A stretch of DNA of 64,000 nt from Candidatus Melainabacteria bacterium (GCA_003242885.1 QKMZ01000006.1:310001-374000); one strand, 5' to 3'. Positions 17,122 to 27,186 are shown, counted from the stretch's first letter. The notes: generated from the sequence alone by a model not told the origin. Made by a program: numbers and translations.

Positions 17122-18366
17122 ATGACCGATACGACACAACAGGCACAGGGAACGACCCACATAAGAATTGGCGAGCTTCTCATGCAGTCGGAGATTCTTT
17201 CTTCCGATTTCATAAGAGATGCGCTGGAACGCTTCGAACAGCGTGGGCTGCCGATTGGCAAAGTGCTTGTCATGTCAGGTTATCTCACGGAATCGGAATT
17301 GCGCCAGGCTCTGGAAGTCCAAAGTCTCGTCAATGACGGACATTTGCCTTTGGAATTGGGCATAACCGTGCTGCGCGTAGCGCACAAAGAACACATCTCA
17401 CTCAACGATGCTTTTCAACGTTCAGGTCTGGTCCAGCCGGAAGATCAAGAGACTAACCGGCTCGGTCAACTGCTGGTTGCTGCCGGCATCGTCACTGACA
17501 GAGATCTCGAAGAAGCGCTTCAGATCAATGTCCGCACCGGTTTGCCTCTGGGGCACGTATTTTGCTTCCATGGCTATGTTTCGCAAGCGCTTCTTTACAC
17601 GGCGCTGCAAGTCCAGGAGTCCATTCGCCGCAATGCCATAGGCAGGCCGGAGGCGGTGCTCGGGCTGAACGCTGCTGCTAAGCGAGAGCGTAATCTGGAA
17701 CGTCTGGAAATCAACAAAGGCTACCAGAAGCTACCCATGAAGCAGGCTTTGCGCCTCGGTGAAATGCTCGTCGAAGCACGGGTGTTTGTCGACAAGTTGT
17801 TGCCGGATGCGCTTGTGCGCTCGCTGCAATTTCAAAAGCCGCTCGGCGAAATTCTAGTTCAATCTCACTTTGCCACTGCCGAATTGATCGATGCAGCAGT
17901 CGAGATGCAGGAGATGATCGATAATGGATGTTTGTTGCAAACAATGGCTAACGAAGTGCTCCTAAATATGCGGGCTAGCGAAGTGCCGTTTGCCAAAGCG
18001 CTTGGACAAGCCTGTACTTTCCGCCATCGAAACAACCTGGCGAAGGTTCTCGTAGAGTTGCTTGCTTCGGCTAAGGCTGTCACTTTGACGAAACTTACCA
18101 AAGACATTCAAGAGCGCCTTGAGGTCAACTACAATCAAATCAACGATGTGAGCAAACAGCTTTTGGAACACGAACTCGTTGATCCAGACATGCTTTACGC
18201 TGGTATGCGCTGCGTGTATCTAGTCGATGTGAAATTCATCAACATGGAACAAGCAGCCATCATTCTCGAGATTGTGAGCCAAACACAAGATTCCGTCGAC
18301 CATGTCTTGCACACGCTCGGCTGGACTGCACGCACTAGATTAAGAGAACCGAAAAACGCGCAATAG
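17122..18366 (+). CDS. multi-copy MshEN-like repeat protein without ATPase
   Basis: A 414-residue soluble protein made of repeated MshEN/GspE-N-like modules. Clear copies begin at about residues 13 (IRIGELLMQSEILSSD), 113 (NRLGQLLVAAGIVTDRD) and 210 (LRLGEMLVEARVFVDK). Each has a second half such as 'GLPIGKVLVMSGYLTESEL' or 'GLPLGHVFCFHGYVSQ'; a weaker fourth unit follows to about 400. In MshE the motif 'RLGxxLxxxGxLxxxxLxxALxxQ' contacts c-di-GMP, and most positions are kept in the first three copies. There is no secretion ATPase domain. It is a longer paralogue of the 2479-3060 protein. Function is unknown; a nucleotide-binding scaffold is an inference. Confidence 0.75.
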   Translation: MTDTTQQAQGTTHIRIGELLMQSEILSSDFIRDALERFEQRGLPIGKVLVMSGYLTESELRQALEVQSLVNDGHLPLELGITVLRVAHKEHISLNDAFQRSGLVQPEDQETNRLGQLLVAAGIVTDRDLEEALQINVRTGLPLGHVFCFHGYVSQALLYTALQVQESIRRNAIGRPEAVLGLNAAAKRERNLERLEINKGYQKLPMKQALRLGEMLVEARVFVDKLLPDALVRSLQFQKPLGEILVQSHFATAELIDAAVEMQEMIDNGCLLQTMANEVLLNMRASEVPFAKALGQACTFRHRNNLAKVLVELLASAKAVTLTKLTKDIQERLEVNYNQINDVSKQLLEHELVDPDMLYAGMRCVYLVDVKFINMEQAAIILEIVSQTQDSVDHVLHTLGWTARTRLREPKNAQ

Positions 18367-18426
18367 AGCTGTGCTTTTGTGGTCGCGCATTGTATGCGTG
18401 TCTTCCAATGTTTGATCAATCTTTTA

Positions 18427-20844
18427 CTAACTGCAGCAGCCGCCTGGAGGCTCAGGTATGTCGCCTCCTCCATTTGATGTGGGTTGGTTGGAGTCAGTTT
18501 TCTTTGCGCTGCTATCCGCGCCGTTTTCCTGATTCGCTTTTGCGTCGTCATTCTTTTGCCCGTTCATTTCGGGTGCAATAGCCATGCGTCCTGTCGTTGT
18601 TGAAGGATACTTCAAGCGCTCATGGTGCAAGGTTCTCCACACTCGCACGAATGCTTGGCGAACTTTGATCAATTCCTGATAAGTAAGTGAAGACTCATTG
18701 AATTGTCCGTCTTCCCAGCGATTTTGAAATACCTTATCAATCGCCAGCTCTACTTCTTCTTGCGTCGGATCGTGCATGCTGTGTGTTACGGCTTCAGAGA
18801 CGTCAGCAAGCATCACAATCGCTGTCTCTTTCGACTGCGGCTTGGGACCAGGATATCGGTAAAATTTCGGGTCGACATTTTCGACGCCATCGCGAACGCA
18901 TGCTTTGTGATAGAAATACGCCATCAGCGACGTGCCCTGGTGCATGGGAATGAAGTCTTGCACCGCTTTGGGCAAGCGGTACTTCTCAGCTAAATCAATG
19001 CCATCTGTGACGTGCGCGAGGACCCGTTGCCTGCTTTCTTCCGGAGTCATGTCATCGTGCGGATTTTTCGCGCCTAACTGATTTTCGATGAAGTATTTCG
19101 GGCGTGCCATTTTGCCGATGTCGTGATAAAGCGCGCCTGCACGCACGAGGTTGACGTCACCGCCGATGGCGCGGGCTCCACCTTCTGCGAGGTTTGCTAC
19201 AGCCAGGCTGTGCTGGTAGGTACCTGGGGCAGTCTCTTCGAGTTGTCTGAGTAAAGGTTGCTCTGCATCGGTGATTTCCGCCAATCTGAAAGGTGTGACC
19301 ATCCCGAAAATACTCTCGAGGAATGGCAAACTGCCTATCGCGAGCATGCAAGAAACCACGCCTGCGAATAGCTCAAACAGTGTCGGACGCCCGAGGTGAT
19401 GAACCGAGTCCAATCCGTTGAACATAATTGATGACAAAATAAATGCAACAGCTTGAGTCATGCCGACCACAAAGCCTGTGAGCATGAGCGAATTTCGATG
19501 TTTGGTATAACAAATAACGGCCGCCACTGCTGCAGTACTCAAGGCAATTAAATGACGCCCTTCAATGAGCTGTGCAACGGCAAGAATTACTATCAATGGA
19601 ACGGTCAGAGCACTCGAAACTCTTCGCCCGAAGAATATGGTCCAGACAAGTGCCGCCGCCGGTAGTGGCACGAATTGAGGGTAATTGTCTCCGATTAAAC
19701 TAGCTGCAGTTGCCACGGCAATGGCAACTGCATACATGAGCCCGATTGAGTTTGTTTGGAACAAATGGCGCGCATCAAATGTATAAACTATGCCTGCAGC
19801 CAGAGCGATTGCGGCAAGCAGCGATATGCCCAGCCCCATTATCATCGGAAGTCTGTTTGTCTGCGCCATGCCCAGTTCGCGAAGGGTCTCGACGTCCCCT
19901 TGTGTCAGCAGTTGGTGCCTTTTGACGATAACCGAGCTTTTCGTAATCAGCTTATAGACGGGCGCAACATGCGCGGCGCTTTGCTCTGCTTTCTCGGCAG
20001 TTGCCTTTTCGTTTACTTGAACATTGGTTTGCAGTGCGGAAGCAATCAATTGAGCTGTTTTTGCTTTTTTTGCTTGCTGCCAGTTTTCCGGGAGGAATTC
20101 TGCGATCACAGGTTCCCATTCGACACTGGTTTCATGAGGGTATCGCTTGTGAATAGCGAGCAGCTTGTTGATCGTCTTTTCCACGCTTGCCTTGAAAGCC
20201 GGCAGCTCTTCAGGCGGCACAGTCATTGCCAGATAGAATGTGGCATCAAGCGTCAGAGGTCTCTGGGTGCGAAACCTCTTAATGTGCGCATGTTGTGCTT
20301 TTAGTGCTTCGACCAAATGCGCATTTGCGGGTTGTGTGTTGAGTTTTGCCACTTCCGCATCAAAAGTTTCATCACTCGCCACTAATGTAGAAAAGTGCGC
20401 CAACAGCGAGTCTTTAGTCGCTTGGTCTAATTGAGACAAACCTGATTCGTCATAGTAGGCTTTCAAATTGTCAAAAACTTCTTCGAGCCGGTTTTTGCAA
20501 GTTTGGTCGCCACTTCTGTCGACGGAGAATACCGGCACCGTTCCGCGCTGGGCTCGTTCTTTCGCCTGGGCCGTGGCCGCAAAGTCCGTAACTCTCATGT
20601 TTTGCGGCGCTTTGATTGTGTTTTCCGCAAACTCACCCGCGCGCAGCTCGGGGCGCACCAGATAGGTAGTGACCAGCGCGATGAAAAGGAGCGTAAAGCC
20701 GACAATACCCATCGTCAACCAGTTGAAGAAGCTTCGGCCGGTGGGAAAAATGTCGTGGTGAATTTCTGGATGATAAACCGGTAGGGACGCGGTTTGACCG
20801 GTTACCGATTTTGCATTATAAGACGCCATAGTCCTGACTGGCAT
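18427..20844 (-). CDS. pgpH: 7TM-HD cyclic-di-AMP phosphodiesterase, PgpH-like
   Basis: An 805-residue membrane protein with the PgpH/7TMR-HD architecture. There is an N-terminal helix (about 33-55), then a large extracytoplasmic 7TMR-HDED domain (to about 330). About seven membrane helices follow (345-550), then a cytoplasmic HD domain with HDIGK (in LYHDIGKMARPKYF) and 'HVTDGIDLAEKYRLP'. Known members hydrolyse c-di-AMP. The C-terminal ~50 residues are a disordered Asn/Asp/Lys/Pro-rich tail ending in GGCCS. Start is at 20844 or five codons later at 20829; neither has an ideal RBS. It converges with the MshEN-repeat gene. Confidence 0.88.
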   Translation of the reverse strand: MPVRTMASYNAKSVTGQTASLPVYHPEIHHDIFPTGRSFFNWLTMGIVGFTLLFIALVTTYLVRPELRAGEFAENTIKAPQNMRVTDFAATAQAKERAQRGTVPVFSVDRSGDQTCKNRLEEVFDNLKAYYDESGLSQLDQATKDSLLAHFSTLVASDETFDAEVAKLNTQPANAHLVEALKAQHAHIKRFRTQRPLTLDATFYLAMTVPPEELPAFKASVEKTINKLLAIHKRYPHETSVEWEPVIAEFLPENWQQAKKAKTAQLIASALQTNVQVNEKATAEKAEQSAAHVAPVYKLITKSSVIVKRHQLLTQGDVETLRELGMAQTNRLPMIMGLGISLLAAIALAAGIVYTFDARHLFQTNSIGLMYAVAIAVATAASLIGDNYPQFVPLPAAALVWTIFFGRRVSSALTVPLIVILAVAQLIEGRHLIALSTAAVAAVICYTKHRNSLMLTGFVVGMTQAVAFILSSIMFNGLDSVHHLGRPTLFELFAGVVSCMLAIGSLPFLESIFGMVTPFRLAEITDAEQPLLRQLEETAPGTYQHSLAVANLAEGGARAIGGDVNLVRAGALYHDIGKMARPKYFIENQLGAKNPHDDMTPEESRQRVLAHVTDGIDLAEKYRLPKAVQDFIPMHQGTSLMAYFYHKACVRDGVENVDPKFYRYPGPKPQSKETAIVMLADVSEAVTHSMHDPTQEEVELAIDKVFQNRWEDGQFNESSLTYQELIKVRQAFVRVWRTLHHERLKYPSTTTGRMAIAPEMNGQKNDDAKANQENGADSSAKKTDSNQPTSNGGGDIPEPPGGCCS

Positions 20845-21061
20845 TCATGCGGGCAGTAAGTCGAACCTAGTGAATTATGCCCTAAATGGGCCATCTATTT
20901 ATGTATTCGTTAGGTATTCGGCTCGCATTTCCTGTTTTTCAATGCTTTTTTGGCGCTTTGCGCTCAAAATTGCCCAGTTTTACCGACTGAATTTATGCGT
21001 GGATACGCGTGCGAGCGCGCAAACGCTTACCAGGCTGGAAAAATTGTTCTTCCCGATGGAA

Positions 21062-22105
21062 CTAGTCGAGATTTACGGTCTTCTTAACTGTGTAAACGCG
21101 CTTGTCCTGTGACTCGTGATAAGTCCTGACCAGGATTTCTGCGAGCAAACCCATCAATATCAGCTGGATGCCGACCATGAAGAACATGGAGACAATCACC
21201 GGCAGCGGCGTTTCAATAAAAGAAGTGCCATAACCATATTTCAGTACGACCATCCAGGCAAAGGCGGCGGCGCAAGCAGCAAGTGACCAGAGCCCAGCAG
21301 CGCCGAAGATATAGATAGGTTTGGTCAGATACGAGGACATAAACTTGATAGTGATCAAGTCCAGAACGACCTTGAATGTACGATTAATGCCGTATTTTGA
21401 TTGTCCAAACTGACGAGCGTAGTGATTTACTGGAATTTCAGTGACTTTGGCGCCCATCCAGCTTGCGTAAATAGGCACGAATCGGTGCATTTCGCCATAC
21501 AGGCGCACACCTTCGAGAACCTCGCGGCGGTAGGCTTTCAATGAGCAGCCATAGTCATGAAGGGCGACACCGCTGATCACGGAGATGATTTTGTTGGCTG
21601 TCCAGGAAGGAATCAGGCGCAGCATCAGCCCGTCTTTGCGCTTCTTGCGCCAGCCGCTGACACAGTCAAAGCCTTCTTCCAATTTTTCGATAAGTCTGCC
21701 GATATCGGCCGGATCGTTCTGCAAATCGGCATCCATTGGAATAATGATGCTGCCTTTGGCGTGGTCGATACCTGCGGACAATGCAGCGGTCTGACCGAAA
21801 TTGCGAACAAAACGGACAAGTTTGATGCGCGAGTCTTTGAGCGCGATCTTTTCTAGTTTTTCAAAACTCTTGTCTTTCGAGCCGTCATCTACCAGCACCA
21901 CTTCCCAGGTGCGACCGACCACTTCTGCGGCGGCCACAATCTTTTGATACAGAAGCTCTACATTTTCTTCTTCGTTATATACCGGTATCACGAGTGATAT
22001 GCCGGGTCTGTTCGGATGCGCAGCAATCGATTTGCCGTTGCCCTCCGGGGCAAAAGTAAGCGTCTGCGCTTGAGTGCTGATGTTTACGTCGCTGCCTGTC
22101 GTCAT
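21062..22105 (-). CDS. GT2 glycosyltransferase, polyprenyl-phosphate type
   Basis: A 347-residue membrane-associated glycosyltransferase of the DPM1/GtrB/ArnC group, expected to move a sugar from a nucleotide sugar to a polyprenyl phosphate. The GT-A domain (about 35-260) has LVIPVYNEEENV, EVVLVDDGSKD and the metal-binding DADLQNDP. Two C-terminal helices (about 265-290 and 300-330) anchor it. The first ~33 residues are a Thr/Gln/Asn-rich tail absent from minimal family members. It appears monocistronic. The sugar and acceptor cannot be told from sequence. Confidence 0.88.
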   Translation of the reverse strand: MTTGSDVNISTQAQTLTFAPEGNGKSIAAHPNRPGISLVIPVYNEEENVELLYQKIVAAAEVVGRTWEVVLVDDGSKDKSFEKLEKIALKDSRIKLVRFVRNFGQTAALSAGIDHAKGSIIIPMDADLQNDPADIGRLIEKLEEGFDCVSGWRKKRKDGLMLRLIPSWTANKIISVISGVALHDYGCSLKAYRREVLEGVRLYGEMHRFVPIYASWMGAKVTEIPVNHYARQFGQSKYGINRTFKVVLDLITIKFMSSYLTKPIYIFGAAGLWSLAACAAAFAWMVVLKYGYGTSFIETPLPVIVSMFFMVGIQLILMGLLAEILVRTYHESQDKRVYTVKKTVNLD

Positions 22106-22394
22106 CTATTACGAACCTACTGTTGGTCAGAGACATTATCTTGCAGTTCTCTTGACTGGTGTGCTCACCTTGAGATCTTTTCATGATGTACGTTACAGCA
22201 GGAAAGGCATGTTTGCTTTGCAATAATTAGATGAAGCCAGACCAGCTCGCAATCGGCAGATTGAGAAAAACTCATTTTTGCTTTGAACGTAAAATGACTA
22301 GATTTCTCTTATGTAGAAACACCGGATTTGAAATGGTTGTCTTTGGTTTTTGTAAGTTATTAGCACAAGCTTGTAGGTCGGAAAACGTTCGCGA

Positions 22395-23582
22395 ATGACT
22401 ATTGTTCCAACAAATGGTGAGAAGAAAGACAGGAAGGACAGCAAGGACGGCTCTGGGCAGTCCAAGGCGCAGCAGCCTGAAAAGCTTGAAAAACCGGAAA
22501 AACAGCCAGCTGCTGAGCGCGATTTGAAGGCGAAAGCTAATCGCACTCAGGTCCTGTCCGCCAAGGAAACAGCCGCCGATTTGAAGTCCGACGCAACCTT
22601 GCGCCCCCAGACCTTGGAAGAATACATTGGTCAGAGTCGATTGAAGACCATGCTTACGATGTCTATTGGCGCAGCAAAGTCACGTGATGAAGCGCTGGAT
22701 CATGTTCTTTTCTACGGTCCGCCTGGTTTGGGAAAAACAACCCTCGCACGCGTAATTGCAAATGAGATGGGCGCGCGCATTCATATGACCTCCGGTCCCA
22801 GTCTGGAGCGCCCGCGCGATATCATCGGGCTTGTTCACCAATTGGAAGCAGGCGATGTCCTTTTTATCGATGAAATCCATCGTCTCAGCCGCGTCGCCGA
22901 AGAACTTCTCTATCCTGCAATCGAAGATTTCGTAATTGATTTGACCTCCGGCAAAGGTCATGCGACGCGGACAATGCGCCTTCCTTTGCCGAAGTTTACT
23001 CTCATCGGCGCTACTACTAAAGCGGGCATGATTTCAAATGCTCTGCGCGATCGTTTTGGATTTGTCTTGCGACTGGAATTTTATTCCAAAGAAGAACTTT
23101 CGCTTATTGTCGCTCGTACAGCCAAATTATTGAACGTGCCGATGACGCAAGAAGCGGTGGTGGCGATTGCCGGACGCGCCAGAGGCACGCCGCGTATAGC
23201 TAATCGCCTTGTTCGCCTCGTTCGCGACTACGGTCATTTCCAGGGCGCCGAGACGGTTACAGAGGACATTGCAGTGGCAGCTCTTGATTCGTATCAGGTT
23301 GATGCTTTTGGCCTTGATGCGACAGACAGGCGAATGCTGGAAATTTTGATTGAACACTACCAGGGCGGTCCGGTTGGTATTGAAACCATCGCAGCCACAC
23401 TGGGAGAAGACTCTGACACACTAGAAGATGTGTACGAACCGTTTCTCATTCAAGCCGGTTTTATTCAACGCACTCCACGCGGTCGTTGTGCGACTCCGCA
23501 GGCATACACGCATTTAGGCAGAACACCGATGAACAACCACCTCGGCGCGGGGCAGTTGGGCATCGAGTTCAACAAGGAGTGA
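22395..23582 (+). CDS. ruvB: Holliday junction helicase RuvB
   Basis: A 395-residue AAA+ motor that drives branch migration with RuvA. Walker A is GPPGLGKTT (about 108-116), Walker B is DEIHRL, sensor 1 is GATTKAGMIS and an arginine finger is in LRDRFGF. The C-terminal winged helix ends with 'GFIQRTPRGRCATPQAYTHLG'. About 50 Lys/Glu/Asp/Gln-rich residues precede the normal start; no better start with an RBS is seen downstream, so the extension may be real. yibE/F starts 10 bp later and cdsA overlaps it, so ruvB heads a three-gene operon. Confidence 0.96.
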   Translation: MTIVPTNGEKKDRKDSKDGSGQSKAQQPEKLEKPEKQPAAERDLKAKANRTQVLSAKETAADLKSDATLRPQTLEEYIGQSRLKTMLTMSIGAAKSRDEALDHVLFYGPPGLGKTTLARVIANEMGARIHMTSGPSLERPRDIIGLVHQLEAGDVLFIDEIHRLSRVAEELLYPAIEDFVIDLTSGKGHATRTMRLPLPKFTLIGATTKAGMISNALRDRFGFVLRLEFYSKEELSLIVARTAKLLNVPMTQEAVVAIAGRARGTPRIANRLVRLVRDYGHFQGAETVTEDIAVAALDSYQVDAFGLDATDRRMLEILIEHYQGGPVGIETIAATLGEDSDTLEDVYEPFLIQAGFIQRTPRGRCATPQAYTHLGRTPMNNHLGAGQLGIEFNKE

Positions 23583-23592
23583 AGAAGTAGTC

Positions 23593-24951
23593 GTGGGCTT
23601 TATTGCAAGAGCACCGCTTTTTCTTTGTTGTGCTCTCGTTGCTGTTTTTCTTTCGTTTGCGGTGTTGGCGTCTAACGCCGCACCCTCGGCTGATGTCGCG
23701 CCATCTGCTGGCGTCAAACTTTCCTCGGACGTCAAGCCTTCCTCTGCTACCCAGCCATCTTCTGACGCAAAGAAACCGACAGCGCGAATCGTCGAGCGGG
23801 GCAACGGTCCGATTGACGAGACTTTTGTTGTTGGCAAAGTGAAGGCTGTTTCTGCCGCGAAAGTAGATCAGCTCTTGCTCGATAAAACCGGCATGGTGAG
23901 CAATCGGCAGGTCGTCGAGGTTGAAGTCACCGAAGGTCCGCTAAGCGGGCAGACTTTTACGGTCATGAATGAAATCACCGACAATCCTTCCTTTAATGTT
24001 TCTGTCACACCCGGTCAGGAAGTAATACTGTCGGTGGTGACAGGTGGAGGCGAGCGCGAGGTCAACATCGCCGACTATCACAGGGCTCCCATTATTGTCG
24101 GTCTGGCTGTGGTTTTCCTTGCTGCATTCCTTTTCTTTGGCGGCAAGCAAGGTTTTAAATCACTTGCAGGTTTGGTCGCTACCGTAGCACTTATTGCGTT
24201 TGTTCTTCTTCCTATGAGCCTCAGCGGTTTCGATCCGCTTCTAGTGGCAATCTTCATTTGCCTTGCTGCGGCATCATGCAGCATGTTTTTTGTCGCTGGT
24301 TTTTCACGCAAAGCATTTGCGGCTGTTATCGGCACCGTGGGTGGTGTGATTGTCGCGGGCGTTTCGGCAGAGGTTGTTATTGCTTGTGCCCCACTTACCG
24401 GTCTTTCAAGTGAGGAGGCGCAGATTTTGCGTGGCTCTTTACTTAATCAAAAACCTGTCTTCTTTAGTGGACTACTCGCTGCTGGCATGTTGATCGGTGC
24501 ACTGGGCGTCATTATGGACGTGGCGATTTCCATTTCTTCCACTGTGACCGAAGTCGCACGCACCGCAGCGAACCCAACATTCAAGCTCCTCTACAATGCC
24601 GGAATGAATGTCGGTCGCGACATTATGGGCACAATGACCAACACCCTCGTGCTCGCATATGCCGGTGGCGCATTGCCCTTGCTTTTGCTTGCCAGGCAGA
24701 TGCCCTCGGTGAAGTTAATCAATCTTGATCTGTTTGCAACAGAAATTGCATCAGCCTTGAGCGGCAGTCTGGGCCTTGTTTTTACTATCCCACTTACAGC
24801 CCTTGTGTCGGCTTATCTAATCGGTCGCGCTGGAAACACCACTTCCATATCAGGTAAAAAGGAGCAAGAAGATGAGGGCATTCGGATCGAGGATATGCCA
24901 GAAGGCGGTGCGCTGACTCCTAGTAAAGACCAGTCAGAGGGGATTCGATGA
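23593..24951 (+). CDS. YibE/F-family membrane protein
   Basis: A 452-residue protein starting with GTG. Residues 1-35 form a signal or first membrane helix. An Ala/Ser/Pro/Asp-rich linker follows, then a soluble extracytoplasmic domain (about 75-155, 'VVEVEVTEGPLSGQTFTV', typical of YibE/F). At least seven membrane helices follow (about 160-430) with the conserved 'GALGVIMDVAISISSTVTE' and 'NVGRDIMGTMTNTLVLAYAGG' segments. The family is widespread in bacteria and its transported substrate is not established. Its stop overlaps the cdsA start (ATGA), so the two are translationally coupled. Confidence 0.88.
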   Translation: MGFIARAPLFLCCALVAVFLSFAVLASNAAPSADVAPSAGVKLSSDVKPSSATQPSSDAKKPTARIVERGNGPIDETFVVGKVKAVSAAKVDQLLLDKTGMVSNRQVVEVEVTEGPLSGQTFTVMNEITDNPSFNVSVTPGQEVILSVVTGGGEREVNIADYHRAPIIVGLAVVFLAAFLFFGGKQGFKSLAGLVATVALIAFVLLPMSLSGFDPLLVAIFICLAAASCSMFFVAGFSRKAFAAVIGTVGGVIVAGVSAEVVIACAPLTGLSSEEAQILRGSLLNQKPVFFSGLLAAGMLIGALGVIMDVAISISSTVTEVARTAANPTFKLLYNAGMNVGRDIMGTMTNTLVLAYAGGALPLLLLARQMPSVKLINLDLFATEIASALSGSLGLVFTIPLTALVSAYLIGRAGNTTSISGKKEQEDEGIRIEDMPEGGALTPSKDQSEGIR

Positions 24952-25847
24952 AAAGAATTCTCTACGGCTTCGCACTTTTCTTTATTGCGGTTGCAAGCAT
25001 CTTGTGGGGTGGATTGATTTTTCCGCTTGTCATGGCTTTTGCGTGTTATTGGGGCGGTAACGAATTCGTCAATATGTCAAGGGCGAAAGGGTTTAAACCA
25101 TCGCCCCGGATTGTGAAGGGGATGATTCTGGCATTCTTTGCGGTCGCCTCGTTGCCAGTTATTCCTGGTTTGAACATCCCTTGCACCTATCCGCTCGAGC
25201 ACTATCCGCTGCTTTTGACGGTTGGAATTTGCATGTCATTTTTTCGGCTGCTGTTTCGTCATGAGTCTCCGCCCGCCACTATTGCAGACATCGCCACAAC
25301 AATTTTGGGTTTCATTTATGTAGGTTTTCTCCCTAGCCATCTGGTTTTGCTCAGGAATTTGACGGCGCCCGGTGTTCCCCAGGCGGGCAATCCCCTGCAG
25401 CAGCCTGGTCTTGCGTATGTCTGGGTGTGCCTCTTTATCGTTTGGGCGACTGATGTCTTCGCATATTACGCGGGCAAGAAATTCGGAAAACACCTGCTCT
25501 ACCCTCAGATAAGTCCCAAAAAGACGATAGAGGGCGCCGTTGCCGGCCTTTTGGCTTCAATATTTTGGGCAACCGTCGTGGTGTACGCCGCTGACAATTT
25601 CCTGTTTGTAAACACTCATCCATTTCGCGACAAAATCTGGCATGCGCCGCTGATGGGGCTTTTCGTCTCGGTCGGGGCTCAACTAGGAGATCTTTGCGAA
25701 TCACTTCTCAAGAGAGACGCAGGGATGAAGGACTCTAGTGACGCAATCCCTGGCCACGGCGGGCTTTTGGATAGGGGCGACAGCTTGATTTTTGGCTCCC
25801 CCATTAGCTACTACTGGATATGGATCGTAGTTTTGGGACATTTTTAA
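24948..25847 (+). CDS. cdsA: phosphatidate cytidylyltransferase CdsA
   Basis: A 299-residue integral membrane enzyme making CDP-diacylglycerol from phosphatidate and CTP, the branch point for phospholipids. About eight helices span the protein. The family signature near the C-terminus is present (SLLKRDAGMKDSSD followed by IPGHGGLLDRGDS, with the invariant KR, KD, HGG and DR). Its ATG overlaps the yibE/F stop by four bases. Identification is firm. Confidence 0.95.
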   Translation: MKRILYGFALFFIAVASILWGGLIFPLVMAFACYWGGNEFVNMSRAKGFKPSPRIVKGMILAFFAVASLPVIPGLNIPCTYPLEHYPLLLTVGICMSFFRLLFRHESPPATIADIATTILGFIYVGFLPSHLVLLRNLTAPGVPQAGNPLQQPGLAYVWVCLFIVWATDVFAYYAGKKFGKHLLYPQISPKKTIEGAVAGLLASIFWATVVVYAADNFLFVNTHPFRDKIWHAPLMGLFVSVGAQLGDLCESLLKRDAGMKDSSDAIPGHGGLLDRGDSLIFGSPISYYWIWIVVLGHF

Positions 25848-25915
25848 GCGAGCAGGAGACCCTGAGCGCTATGTATGATATGTTCTATAGACCCGCCCGA
25901 ATCGGGCGCGTTCTT

Positions 25916-26005
25916 GGAGAGGTGGCTGAGTGGTCGAAAGCGGCTTCCTGCTAAGAAGTTGTACGGTCAAAAGCTGTACCGAGGGTTCGAATCCCTCCCT
26001 CTCCG
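25916..26005 (+). tRNA. tRNA-Ser (GCU anticodon)
   Basis: A 90-nt class II tRNA. The acceptor arms GGAGAGG (25916-25922) and CCTCTCC (25998-26004) pair fully. The anticodon stem GCTTC/GAAGT encloses loop CTGCTAA with anticodon GCT. A long variable arm (GTACGG...CTGTAC) identifies serine, and the T-loop is GGTTCGAATCC. The discriminator is G and no CCA is encoded. The dyad GCCCGAATCGGGC at about 25896-25908 lies between cdsA and the tRNA. Confidence 0.95.
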
Positions 26006-26094
26006 AATCTTTCGAACTAAACTGAACCCAGCGATGCGCGCGCGCCAAGTGCCGGAGAGTCGCTAAGTGCTTTTGGGACTGCTACAGTTTTTCA

Positions 26095-27186
26095 GTGACC
26101 ACTGAAAGTTCTATAGCCGACAATCCTGAGCAACTCAGTTATAAATCGCAGCTCGACACGCTGCGGTTGATTGCTGTGATGCTCGTTTTTCATTTTCATG
26201 CCGGTGTATTTTTGCAGCACAACGGCAATCAGTTTCCCTATGGCGCGCTTGGGGTGCAGATTTTCTTTGTATTGTCCGGATTCTTGATTACGCGCATTTT
26301 GGAGGCAAATCAAACTGGAGATCTCCTGGTTGATTTGAAAACCTTTTACATTCGCCGTTGTTTGCGTATCTTTCCGGCGTACTACCTTTTGATTACGCTG
26401 TTGCTTTTAATCGGACAACTTCCTTTTCCGATTTATCAATTTACGTATCTCTTTAACTTAAAGGTTTTCCTCGACAAGGGCTTCACCGGTACAGTCGTTC
26501 ATTTCTGGTCATTGTGCGTTGAAGAGCAGTTCTATCTCTTGTATCCGTTAGCGCTGCTACTAACCACCAAGCGTCTGCGAATTTATTTGCTCGGCATTCT
26601 TATAGTGGCGTCAATGGTGGCGAATGTTATTGCAGGGAAAAACTTTTCTGACAGACCTTATTACATGCTTTTGCCTGTATGCGGTCAGTTTTTGCTCTGG
26701 GGCTGCTTGGCCGGGCACGTCCAGTTGCGCGGTTGGAGCAACAAAATCGACGGCGCCTATCTGTTTGTCATCGGTTTGGTCTTGCAGGCGATCGACCAAT
26801 ATTTTGTATTGACGACCAGAAATTTCTCCGACATGAACGACCTTTTCTGGTATCGCCAATATACATTGAGTGCTGTCAGCATTGCGCTAATGGTGCTAGG
26901 TTTGTGGGAAACGAAAAACACTTTTCTGCTGAAAGTATTCAACTACAGACCATTTGCATACCTGGGAAAAATTAGTTATGGGATTTATCTCTATCACCCA
27001 TTTGCTTTTGTAATCTACATGCTGATCTGTTATTTCCAGCCTGCTTTCAAGGCTGTGAATGGGGAGTTGGTCGCCTTAATTGTGACCGTTGTATGGTCTA
27101 TTCTTTCCTGGCAATTTTTCGAGTCTCGTGTTTTGACATTGAAAGAACGGTTCGCATATCGTGGTGAGACCCCACAAGCAGCGTAA
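26095..27186 (+). CDS. acyltransferase family 3 (OafA/YrhL-like) membrane protein
   Basis: A 363-residue polytopic membrane O-acyltransferase with about ten helices. The family N-terminus is clear: 'LDTLRLIAVMLVFHFHAGVF' with the catalytic His, then 'YGALGVQIFFVLSGFLITRIL' and 'FYIRRCLRIFPAYYL'. Such enzymes acetylate or otherwise acylate surface sugars such as O-antigen, exopolysaccharide or peptidoglycan. The start must be the GTG at 26095 because the first helix begins soon after; its RBS is weak. No polysaccharide cluster is adjacent, so the substrate is unknown. Confidence 0.9.
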   Translation: MTTESSIADNPEQLSYKSQLDTLRLIAVMLVFHFHAGVFLQHNGNQFPYGALGVQIFFVLSGFLITRILEANQTGDLLVDLKTFYIRRCLRIFPAYYLLITLLLLIGQLPFPIYQFTYLFNLKVFLDKGFTGTVVHFWSLCVEEQFYLLYPLALLLTTKRLRIYLLGILIVASMVANVIAGKNFSDRPYYMLLPVCGQFLLWGCLAGHVQLRGWSNKIDGAYLFVIGLVLQAIDQYFVLTTRNFSDMNDLFWYRQYTLSAVSIALMVLGLWETKNTFLLKVFNYRPFAYLGKISYGIYLYHPFAFVIYMLICYFQPAFKAVNGELVALIVTVVWSILSWQFFESRVLTLKERFAYRGETPQAA

